From positions 1 through 36,616 of IMG/VR virus record IMGVR_UViG_3300046787_000429: a DNA stretch of 36,616 nucleotides. One strand, 5' to 3'. A program made the position numbers and the translations under genes. The notes below the pieces were generated by a model, which saw only the letters and a list, made by a program, of their open reading frames with translations, searched no databases and had not been told where the DNA came from. The first letter of the stretch is position 1, and every line of letters starts with the position of its first letter. The stretch is from a virus. Shown here one piece after another: positions 30,722 through 36,616 of this stretch.

Positions 30722-30897
30722 TGGTTATGGAAATTATGTTCACTAAGATCGAAAGTGTCCCGCTCGTAGGTTCTGCCTTGATCAGTCTCTTTTAGCTTTC
30801 GCAAATCGGTTTCTATTGTGGTTCGGTTCGGGTGGTTGGGATTGTCCCTTAGCCATTGCTCTAGCTCGGCTATCTTGTTTTGATGCTGTGGGGTCAT
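30718..30897 (-). CDS. 59-aa hypothetical early protein
   Basis: A short frame (MTPQHQNKIAELEQWLRDNPNHPNRTTIETDLRKLKETDQGRTYERDTFDLSEHNFHNQ) fills the gap between two genes exactly. Its ATG shares one base with the stop of the upstream gene (TAATG), and its stop overlaps the next ATG (ATGA). It is helical and charged, with no known motif. The overlaps strongly support it. Confidence 0.7.
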   Translation of the reverse strand: MTPQHQNKIAELEQWLRDNPNHPNRTTIETDLRKLKETDQGRTYERDTFDLSEHNFHNQ

Positions 30898-31262
30898 TAA
30901 TTTTGGTTTATGGCGTTAAACATTTTGATTCCTGGTACTCGTGGGTTATTGACGTTTGGTGTTTTTTTGATAGCCTCTAATAGAGCCGTTGGGCGAATGT
31001 TGAACATGCGAAACGTGCAGTCGTTGTAGCATCTTTTATAATCCTGTGCGGTCAGGTTCTCATACCTTCCAGTTAGCTGTTGAAACTCTGCTTCGCATTT
31101 GGCATATTCAATTAAGTACCATTTATTGACGGCTGAGTTTGCTATTACTTTTTGAAACTCTCTAGCGTTGATGGTAACGCTTTCGCACCAGCGGGCATAC
31201 GCACCAAATAACATATTCTCGTATTCGGCTGGGGTTAATTTTAGTTTTTGGGTTGATGTCAT
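30897..31262 (-). CDS. 121-aa hypothetical early protein
   Basis: The protein (TPAEYENMLFGAYARWCESVTINAREFQKVIANSAVNKWYLIEYAKCEAEFQQLTGRYENLTAQDYKRCYNDC) is mostly helical. Cys and Trp residues are spaced through it. It follows the second ATPase gene by 14 bp. Similar proteins accompany MuB in Bacteroidota transposable phages as I recall, but no function is known. Confidence 0.6.
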   Translation of the reverse strand: MTSTQKLKLTPAEYENMLFGAYARWCESVTINAREFQKVIANSAVNKWYLIEYAKCEAEFQQLTGRYENLTAQDYKRCYNDCTFRMFNIRPTALLEAIKKTPNVNNPRVPGIKMFNAINQN

Positions 31263-31276
31263 TGTTGCTGTTTTTT

Positions 31277-31909
31277 TTAGTTGCTTTCCGCTCCTCTTAA
31301 TTTTTCAAATCCTTCTTGCCAAATGATGTAGGTTCCACCATTGGGTCCGATTGTCCTTCCTTTGCACGCTGCGAGGTATCCTGTAATGAATACCTTTTGT
31401 TTAGCGTCAAACATTATTGATTTTTCAAGCTCTGAACGCGGGTTGTTACCTTGTGCGTGACCCGAAATCACTATAATTTTCTTTCTATACTTCTTTTTGA
31501 ACTCGAGATATTGCTCGAAGCTTTTAAAGAAGTAAACACCACTATCAATAAATACTACATGGGGAGAGTTGCGTTTGTCGAGATAAGCACATAGCTGATC
31601 ATAGTTATAACTTCCCGCCCAAAAATTCTCTTTTACATCTGATGTTCCCACAATTCTATTTCTTTCAATAAAATCGGAATCATCCGTTTCCTCTTCCAGT
31701 AAGTTGTAGAACGTGCTTAAATTTTGTGCAAACTCTTTGGCCAGTTGTAATAAGAAAGTTGATTTTCCTGACCCGGAACTCCCCCAAGCGAACCAAACAC
31801 CTCTGTTTTGAGGATGGCGGAACGCTTGATAAAATGCTCCTGTAAATTCAACTCTTTCAATTTTTTGGTTAAGTATATTGGCAACTGTTAAGGCTTTTTT
31901 TATTACCAT
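31277..31909 (-). CDS. Second P-loop ATPase of the transposition module
   Basis: This 210-aa protein has a Walker A motif GSSGSGKST (43-51) and a Walker B-like strand HVVFIDSG (117-124). It has an N-terminal RxGVWFAWGS strand and a later YRKKIIVISGHAQGN. It overlaps MuB by 7 nt, so both are made together. Phage Mu has only one ATPase here. A paired ATPase next to MuB suggests an added role in target choice, replication or partner removal. It resembles RecA/AAA-type single-domain ATPases. Confidence 0.75.
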   Translation of the reverse strand: MVIKKALTVANILNQKIERVEFTGAFYQAFRHPQNRGVWFAWGSSGSGKSTFLLQLAKEFAQNLSTFYNLLEEETDDSDFIERNRIVGTSDVKENFWAGSYNYDQLCAYLDKRNSPHVVFIDSGVYFFKSFEQYLEFKKKYRKKIIVISGHAQGNNPRSELEKSIMFDAKQKVFITGYLAACKGRTIGPNGGTYIIWQEGFEKLRGAESN

Positions 31910-32862
31910 AAGAGATCGCCGTCAGGGAGATTTAACAATCTTCGAACTAATCCCATACTCAGAGGTTCGTTCATTCTTTCTGCTTCACGGGTTGCAGGGA
32001 CAATAATGTCGTGCAATTCGCCGTAGTTGTTGCAGTTTCTAAGAAGGAACTTTTTGAGTTCGCGGTCTTCAATATCGTTCACAAACAAAAGGTAACCTCT
32101 ATCAATGTTTGGCAACAGTTTCAAACCCATTTTAATCCTGCGATGAAATTGTGGGATGCCGGATTGATCTCTACGTTTTAGCTTTTCGATATTGGCAACC
32201 AACTGATGCGTTCCCACAAGTGTAATCGAGCAATATTTATTTACATAATCAAATATTTCCTTTATGGCACAAAGGGCAGGTTGTTTCAAATATTCGGACT
32301 CGTCGATGATGAGCATCGGTTTATAATTTTGAAATGTCAAGGAGCGTAATTTTGTCGCGATGCTTCTAATTTTGGCAGACTTTGATTTCACGCCATCATT
32401 TACATTCAAAACTCGAAGCGTTTTGTCAAGTAAATCGACAAGAGAGTCACTAGAACCTGCTGTGATAATAAAAGTGTCCATTGGATTTTTAGAGGCAAAT
32501 AAACCAGCTGTAAATGACTTTCCGCAACCAGTCTCACCAATCAAAACAATAGGAGTGTGATGTTGTTTTGCGGTTTCAAGATGGGCAAGAATAGCATTAG
32601 TTTGAGCTGTAGGTTGGGTTTGCCAATACACCTTTTCAGTTTTAAAACCGCACAGATCAGCAAGAGCATTGAAATGTTTTACGGGTATAAAACCTTGAGA
32701 TCCACCAGCATCATACATAAAATTACTATCAGGCTTTAGAATCATTGACACATACTCTTTGCGAACTCCTGTTTTAGAGGCTACATCGGCTTGTGACATT
32801 TTGTGTTCTGCCATATAAGCAGTAAGAGCGTTTATAATTTCAATTTTGGTAAGGTGTTCCAT
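31903..32862 (-). CDS. MuB-like AAA+ ATPase, transposition target protein
   Basis: This 319-aa protein combines an N-terminal HTH (MSQADVASKTGVRKEYVSMIL, 22-42) with an AAA+ domain. Walker A is GETGCGKS (109-116), Walker B is MLIIDESE (183-190), and TLVGTHQL follows as sensor 1. This is the layout of MuB, which binds target DNA, activates the transposase and prevents insertion near Mu itself. It lies directly after the transposase (0-bp spacing). Confidence 0.88.
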   Translation of the reverse strand: MEHLTKIEIINALTAYMAEHKMSQADVASKTGVRKEYVSMILKPDSNFMYDAGGSQGFIPVKHFNALADLCGFKTEKVYWQTQPTAQTNAILAHLETAKQHHTPIVLIGETGCGKSFTAGLFASKNPMDTFIITAGSSDSLVDLLDKTLRVLNVNDGVKSKSAKIRSIATKLRSLTFQNYKPMLIIDESEYLKQPALCAIKEIFDYVNKYCSITLVGTHQLVANIEKLKRRDQSGIPQFHRRIKMGLKLLPNIDRGYLLFVNDIEDRELKKFLLRNCNNYGELHDIIVPATREAERMNEPLSMGLVRRLLNLPDGDLLW

Positions 32863-34965
32863 TTATAAATAGTTGTTTATGTTAGTTCTTGATTTATTAT
32901 AGTCGTCTTGTTCTTGGTTCCAGTTGGTAGTGAGTTGTTTTTTTTCTTTGATAACTTGAACTTCGATAAGTTCTTGAGTTTTCGTTTGGAGACGGTTTTC
33001 GCTTTTTCGGTCTTTGTGTTGACCTCGGGAATCCGTCAGTAAATGCTTGGCCAGTGTGTCATTCAAAAGTGGGTTGGTAAACAAAGCCTCCAAAGATTGA
33101 ATGTTACTTTGTCGTTCCTCCGTGATATACTGCATCACGTTTGAATTGTAGTTTTTAACCTCTGAAAGTTTGAGCGCATCGCCTTCGGTACGTTCTGCGA
33201 GTGCCATTGGCTGGATGTGCTTTTGTTCCAATAGAAATTCGTAGGTTCCTACGACATCAACCAGTTTACCGTTGCGGGAATTGGCATTGGTAACCAAAAC
33301 CTTTGACAAATCTTGTGGATCATATTGCACTGCCCAGTCCAGGTGCGCCAATTTTCTAAAATTCAAATCAAATGAATCATAAGCCAATGTTTGACCGTTA
33401 ATCGTTGGTGTTAATCCTTGACCCTGTAGTCGATTGGTGTAATTTGTGGTTTCACCCAAATATTTTAAGTACATTGGCAAGGTTAATTCGCTTTTAAACT
33501 CCGTTGAAACGGCTTCCCATTGCGAAACATAGGCGTGGCGTTTTTTGGCTCGGTCGGCTTCTACTGCCGCGATCAATTGTTGACGACAACCTTGCTCGTC
33601 AGGAAATTGATTTTTGATTTTATTCATATACTCACTGTTAGGCTGTGAACTGCTTCCGGAATTCACGTTATGTCCTGACCAGTTGTCAAACATTTGGCAA
33701 TACTCTTTGTTGAAGCGGTTAAAAAACGGCTCAATGATCTTGGCTTTGGCATTCTTAACCTTTGCAGGCGTGTAGTGAACAGAACAAGCCTCATAAAGTG
33801 GTTTTAACGTTGTCTTTGCATAATTATCCGATTGCAATTGATAAGGGCGGTAATAAGCTCCAAATAACTCCTGTGAATGTTGAAAAGCGTTACGCATTGC
33901 TTCCTTAATCAAAGCCGGTGTTTCATGGGTTCCTATGGCGTAGCCAATGGGGTATTTATTGAATGGATCAACTACCATAACAATCGTCAAGCGGTTGTGA
34001 TAGGAAGTGGTTGAGTACCCTGCTTTGTTGGTTTCTGTTTTTTGGTATAATAATTCTGCATCCCAACCGTCAAGCGTCCAATACAACATTGGTTTAGTCG
34101 GAGCGGTTCTTTTGTTTTGCATCAGCACATTGTTCGAAAGAGCATTCGAACCTTTTCGACCCGCAAAGACTATGAGGTTACTTTTTTCTTTCCTGTTGGC
34201 AACAGTCTGGGCTGTGATTGTTGACCAGTTAATCCGTTCTGCTACCATGTTGTATAAGTTAGCTACTTGTGTGTTGTCAAGGTTGGTGTGTTTGGCTAGG
34301 AGTTCGTCAATAAGTGCCATTTGATCGTTATCTTTTACCTTCGCCGCGTTTTGGTTTTGAAGTCTTCCAGAGATCAATCCGGCATAACTGTACTTTTGAT
34401 ATTCCGCTAAACGAATGCGTAAACCTCTTGAGGTAGTTGGCAGTTTATGAGCTACATCACGAAAAGCGTTCACATCATTCGTTAGGCTTTGCCAAATATC
34501 AATTTGGGTTGCTCCAAGTGCTTTGGCGTATGCTTTACGGTTGGCTTTGATTTTGATAACAGTATTCAGAACCGAGGCGTTATAGGTGTACGTTTCAATC
34601 AAATCTAAATCGAGCTTGCGGTTGTCCTCACCATAGGTGTAAGCGGCGTAAAAATCAAATGCTTTGCGGTCGGCTTCATAATGTTCAGCAAACCAAGAGC
34701 GTTTTATTTCAGTTTTTGGTGACCCAAACTTTACGGTTAGTTTATCTCTCCAGTCTTGGGATAGGGAAGAGAATAGCACAAGGGCATCGTAATTTAGAGA
34801 GGCGCGGCGAAGTTGAGTTTCGGTGCAGGTTTTTGAATTAACCCTACCATTCAAAGCTTTATAGCTAATCACCCTCAAAGATTCAGGATGTGGGTTACGG
34901 TCAAAAGTCAAAAAGCTGATTTTCACGCCAAGCTTGTTATTGTAATATTCGAATGGTGTTTCCAT
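32863..34965 (-). CDS. DDE transposase (MuA-like)
   Basis: This 700-aa protein has a retroviral-integrase-type core in the middle. Asp299 lies in LYWTLDGWDAELL, Asp380 in YQLQSDNYAK and Glu412 in AKIIEPFFNRFNKEYC, the DDE triad. Between them are VVDPFNKYPIGYAIG strands. The N-terminal third is helical and basic (site-recognition region), and the C-terminus after 600 is Gln/Lys-rich, probably the MuB-contact tail. Size and neighbours match MuA. It cuts and joins phage ends for integration and replicative transposition. Confidence 0.92.
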   Translation of the reverse strand: METPFEYYNNKLGVKISFLTFDRNPHPESLRVISYKALNGRVNSKTCTETQLRRASLNYDALVLFSSLSQDWRDKLTVKFGSPKTEIKRSWFAEHYEADRKAFDFYAAYTYGEDNRKLDLDLIETYTYNASVLNTVIKIKANRKAYAKALGATQIDIWQSLTNDVNAFRDVAHKLPTTSRGLRIRLAEYQKYSYAGLISGRLQNQNAAKVKDNDQMALIDELLAKHTNLDNTQVANLYNMVAERINWSTITAQTVANRKEKSNLIVFAGRKGSNALSNNVLMQNKRTAPTKPMLYWTLDGWDAELLYQKTETNKAGYSTTSYHNRLTIVMVVDPFNKYPIGYAIGTHETPALIKEAMRNAFQHSQELFGAYYRPYQLQSDNYAKTTLKPLYEACSVHYTPAKVKNAKAKIIEPFFNRFNKEYCQMFDNWSGHNVNSGSSSQPNSEYMNKIKNQFPDEQGCRQQLIAAVEADRAKKRHAYVSQWEAVSTEFKSELTLPMYLKYLGETTNYTNRLQGQGLTPTINGQTLAYDSFDLNFRKLAHLDWAVQYDPQDLSKVLVTNANSRNGKLVDVVGTYEFLLEQKHIQPMALAERTEGDALKLSEVKNYNSNVMQYITEERQSNIQSLEALFTNPLLNDTLAKHLLTDSRGQHKDRKSENRLQTKTQELIEVQVIKEKKQLTTNWNQEQDDYNKSRTNINNYL

Positions 34966-34981
34966 TTGGGTTTATTATTTG

Positions 34982-35022
34982 TTCCCGACCAGGACTCGAA
35001 CCTGTAAGTATGCCACTCGGGA
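34982..35022 (-). ncRNA. tRNA-like minihelix B
   Basis: TCCCGA (35022-35017) pairs with TCGGGA (34988-34983), stacked on a T-arm CAGG/CCTG (35004-35001, 34993-34990) with the standard loop TTCGAGT. A 12-nt linker replaces the rest of a tRNA. It lies 16 bp before the transposase start, on its strand. It shares the 5' stem TCCCGAG and the layout with element A, 5.7 kb away. Pairing is less perfect than in A. Confidence 0.55.
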
Positions 35023-35046
35023 GGAATTACTATATTTACCGTCTCA

Positions 35047-35166
35047 CTAAAGTTTTTGAGGTTCGCTAAACGTGATACTTACTATTTTCCCGCCTTTTAG
35101 GGTTATAGTTTCGATTACTTCTGTCGTGAAATCTTCGTTCACGTGGTGGATGATCTGTGTTTTCAT
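35047..35166 (-). CDS. 39-aa hypothetical early protein
   Basis: The frame MKTQIIHHVNEDFTTEVIETITLKGGKIVSITFSEPQKL lies 3 bp after the Ner-like gene and 24 bp before tRNA-like element B. It is predicted as beta-strands (TEVIETITLKGGKIVSITF). The operon position supports it, but no family is known. Confidence 0.5.
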   Translation of the reverse strand: MKTQIIHHVNEDFTTEVIETITLKGGKIVSITFSEPQKL

Positions 35167-35169
35167 AAT

Positions 35170-35361
35170 TTATTCGGTTTTAGGTTCTGTCTCAATTTTA
35201 TTCGCCTCTGCTATAAGCAGTTCTTTGGCGCGCTGTCTGATGGCAATTGCTTTTTCTGAAGCAAACACGCCATCTATACTCATGGTGACTGTTACGTAGC
35301 TTACTTTGAACTCTTTTTGCAATTGCTTCTTTAAATCTGGGTGGACTAATATTTTTTTCAT
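35170..35361 (-). CDS. Ner-like small HTH regulator, first early gene
   Basis: This 63-aa protein (MKKILVHPDLKKQLQKEFKVSYVTVTMSIDG...SEKAIAIRQRAKELL) has a helix-turn-helix at about 11-33, with LKKQLQKEFKVSYVTVTMSIDG as the two helices. Small proteins with this MKKIxVHPDLKKxL start are common in Bacteroidota phages. As first gene of the early operon, divergent from the repressor, it takes the place of Mu Ner, which lowers early and repressor transcription. It probably binds the switch region at 35377-35433. Confidence 0.7.
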   Translation of the reverse strand: MKKILVHPDLKKQLQKEFKVSYVTVTMSIDGVFASEKAIAIRQRAKELLIAEANKIETEPKTE

Positions 35362-35376
35362 TACTTTGTTTTATTA

Positions 35377-35399
35377 ATTGTTCTATTTAAATGAACAAT
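35377..35399. promoter_or_regulatory. Operator dyad of the lysogeny switch
   Basis: ATTGTTC (35377-35383) and GAACAAT (35393-35399) are perfect 7-bp inverted arms around TATTTAAAT. The site covers the predicted start of the early transcript, so a bound repressor or Ner would block it. A second palindrome, CTAAATTTAG (35413-35422), lies in the promoter spacer. Two sites would allow graded repression. Confidence 0.65.
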
Positions 35400-35400
35400 G

Positions 35401-35433
35401 CAAATATAAAGACTAAATTTAGACCTAAACAAA
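35401..35433 (-). promoter_or_regulatory. Early promoter
   Basis: On the leftward strand, TTTG (complement of 35430-35433) and TATATTTG (complement of 35401-35408) are 21 nt apart, an exact fit to the Bacteroidota consensus. The start would fall near 35394, about 33 nt before the first early gene. It is flanked and overlapped by two palindromes. It is the likely equivalent of Mu Pe. Confidence 0.65.
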
Positions 35434-35438
35434 TAATT

Positions 35439-36101
35439 ATGGACAAAATTTCAACCATAAAAGAAAATATATTATATTTTATTGAAAAACAATGTGTTAG
35501 TAAAGTTAGTTTTTATGAAAAGACAGGTATAAGTGCGTCTAATTTTAAAGGTACTGGGTTGAAAAGTGAAATTGGAGGGGATAAAATAGTCAAAATACTG
35601 ACCTATTATCCTGAAATAAGTCCTGAATGGCTTTTAACTGGAAAAGGATCTATGTTAAGGAGTGAACTTCCTATTGCTTTACCTATTCAAGAATCAGACG
35701 CAGGCATCCCTTTTGTTTCAGTAACAGCAATAGGAGGATTTGGTAGTGTTGATTTTGCAATTCAGCAGGAAGACATTAAGGAATATTATGTAATACCAAA
35801 ATTCAAACATAAAAAGATTGATTTTATGATTGAAGTGGAAGGATCCAGTATGTATCCTAAATACAATAGTGGTGATGTGGTTGCTTGTACTGTTATCAAG
35901 GAAAGTAGTTTTATTCAATGGAATAAAACCCATGTTGTAGCCACAAAGGAGCAAGGAATCATAATAAAAAGATTAAAAAAATCAGATATCGAAGACAACT
36001 TAATAATGATATCAGACAATAAGAGCTACGAACCCTTTGAGGTAAATAAAAAGGATATTACAGGCATCGCTTTGGTAGTTGGGGTTATTCGTTTAGAGTA
36101 A
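35439..36101 (+). CDS. LexA/cI-type repressor with S24 peptidase domain
   Basis: From Met35439 (220 aa; an earlier in-frame Met at 35391 lies in the operator and is rejected) the protein has an N-terminal HTH region (KVSFYEKTGISASNF, 22-36). WLLTGKGSM is the usual end of this domain. The C-terminal S24 domain has VEGSSMYPKYNSGDVV with Ser137, and Lys177 in GIIIKRL as the catalytic pair. The cleavage site is probably Ala88-Gly89. It should keep the prophage silent and be lost by RecA-linked self-cleavage after DNA damage. Mu c itself is Clp-controlled, so this is a different switch type. Confidence 0.88.
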   Translation: MDKISTIKENILYFIEKQCVSKVSFYEKTGISASNFKGTGLKSEIGGDKIVKILTYYPEISPEWLLTGKGSMLRSELPIALPIQESDAGIPFVSVTAIGGFGSVDFAIQQEDIKEYYVIPKFKHKKIDFMIEVEGSSMYPKYNSGDVVACTVIKESSFIQWNKTHVVATKEQGIIIKRLKKSDIEDNLIMISDNKSYEPFEVNKKDITGIALVVGVIRLE

Positions 36102-36153
36102 ATATCTAATAATCAGTTATTTATATATTTTTAATATGTTTTTTAATGCATTA

Positions 36154-36177
36154 GGGGGTATATTACCCCCATTTTTT
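36154..36177 (+). terminator. Terminator after the repressor gene
   Basis: GGGGGTA (36154-36160), a 3-nt loop and TACCCCC (36164-36170) form a perfect stem followed by ATTTTTT. It lies 50 bp past the repressor stop. The same GGGGGTATA word recurs about 40 bp further on. The stem could also bind a protein in duplex form. Confidence 0.7.
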
Positions 36178-36243
36178 ATGCTTTTTTACAAGTTGTTTTT
36201 GTTGTTTGGGGGTATAGTATCATTATTTTTTATGTTGTACTAA

Positions 36244-36279
36244 GGTTACCCATTAGGTTACCCATAGGGTTACCCAATA
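36244..36279. repeat. Three tandem 12-bp repeats
   Basis: GGTTACCCATTA, GGTTACCCATAG and GGTTACCCAATA follow each other with an exact 12-bp period. The core GGTTACCCA is invariant except for the preceding base. Spacing of about one helical turn suggests a protein array site: a transposition enhancer, end-binding site or replication site near the right end. No gene lies here. Confidence 0.75.
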
Positions 36280-36334
36280 GCAAAAAAAGGGCTTTTGGCA
36301 CATTTCCATCCAACTTGATAAAATTCATAAAAAA

Positions 36335-36353
36335 AGCCTCCAAAAATGAGGCT
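36335..36353 (-). terminator. Terminator against leftward read-in from the right flank
   Basis: AGCCTC (36335-36340) and GAGGCT (36348-36353) form a stem with a 7-nt loop. On the leftward strand it ends in TTTTTTT. It would stop host transcription entering from the right end and so protect the repressor region and the repeats. Confidence 0.65.
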
Positions 36354-36616
36354 AAATAATGTTTAAATAGGCTTTAAATCCCTTTTAAATGGTGGTTTTA
36401 TAGGTGTTTGTATGCTGTTGTGGTAGTTCGTGGCTTATAGCGGTAATTTAAGGCTAATTCAACGGTAGCATAATGGTAGTTAACAGAAGCAAAAGGAAGT
36501 ATTGTTTTTATTCTGTTTTCGACCTTTTTTCCTGTGAAGTATTGGTTTTGTTGGCTTTTTCGACCTTTTTTATATTAGTTACTTTGGTATTATTGTTTTA
36601 TAGCCCATATCTTTAC
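36354..36616. other. Gene-free right end
   Basis: No credible open frame is seen here. There are three TTTAAAT words (36362-36392), repeats of the GGTAGTT and CGGTA type around 36420-36480, and the TTTTCGACC pair. The segment looks like a transposition end. The exact phage end and target duplication could not be recognised. Confidence 0.4.
36516..36571. repeat. Direct repeat at the right end, candidate transposase sites
   Basis: TTTTCGACCTTTTTT occurs at 36516-36530 and 36557-36571, a 15-bp identical pair at 41-bp spacing. Mu-like right ends carry several transposase-binding sites of about 20 bp at such spacing. The word CGACC is rare in this A+T-rich stretch. It is the best candidate for end-binding sites in the window. 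Confidence 0.5.

Noticed and set aside
34141-34165. Third T-loop-like word (CATTCGAACC) on the transposase strand
   Set aside because: It lies in the middle of the transposase coding sequence and has no flanking stem.
35391-35438. Earlier repressor start
   Set aside because: It begins inside the operator dyad and across the early promoter; Met35439 gives a normal HTH N-terminus.
1-36616. CRISPR array, rRNA or integrase/att site
   Set aside because: No regularly spaced repeats, rRNA-like sequence or tyrosine/serine recombinase was seen; integration is by the DDE transposase.

Overview
The window holds an almost complete Mu-like transposable (pro)phage of a Bacteroidota host, most likely a Flavobacterium or close relative. 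The host call rests on the low G+C content, the protein family types (DUF2586-like sheath, Bacteroidota-type Mu early genes), the lack of strong Shine-Dalgarno sequences, and candidate promoters of the Bacteroidota form TTTG-N17..23-TAnnTTTG. The length (36.6 kb) and gene order match one Mu-type genome. Host flanks and exact phage ends could not be identified.

Layout, right to left. An LexA/S24-type repressor (35439-36101, +) faces a leftward early operon across a 77-bp switch with a perfect 7-bp-arm dyad and a good promoter. The early operon (35361 down to 24799, -) encodes a small Ner-like HTH protein, the DDE transposase (MuA-like), an AAA+ MuB-like ATPase with an HTH, a second P-loop ATPase, a DUF3164-like protein, a GemA/gp16-like protein and several small proteins. 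It ends with a diversity-generating retroelement (DGR): two target genes, a template repeat, a reverse transcriptase and a 98-aa protein. A strong terminator follows at 24753-24780. Two unusual tRNA-like minihelices (acceptor stem plus T-arm only) sit between early genes.

A rightward block (17711-24475, +) carries packaging and head genes: small and large terminase, gp36-like, portal, MuF-type head protein, gpG-like and gp37-like. The MuF protein has an extra C-terminal domain with an HEILH motif, and a single gene on the opposite strand overlaps its 3' end. A leftward block (17514-962, -) carries prohead protease/scaffold, major capsid, a lysis cassette (membrane protein, CHAP endolysin, unimolecular spanin candidate), sheath, tube, tail chaperones with a frameshift-type arrangement, tape measure, baseplate genes, tail collar and a large fibre. 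The far left end carries a divergent thymidylate synthase/dCMP hydroxymethylase-family gene and a long hairpin that may be a small RNA with its own promoter.

The strongest unusual system is the DGR. An 80-bp template repeat is matched by two 80-bp variable repeats, and nearly all differences fall at template-strand adenines (11 of 12 and 12 of 14). The two targets are small proteins in the early operon rather than tail fibres. Bacteroides 'Hankyphage' is an established example of a Mu-like phage with a DGR, but there the DGR is linked to receptor-binding proteins. All functional statements come from reading the sequence and from family knowledge; no database search was run.
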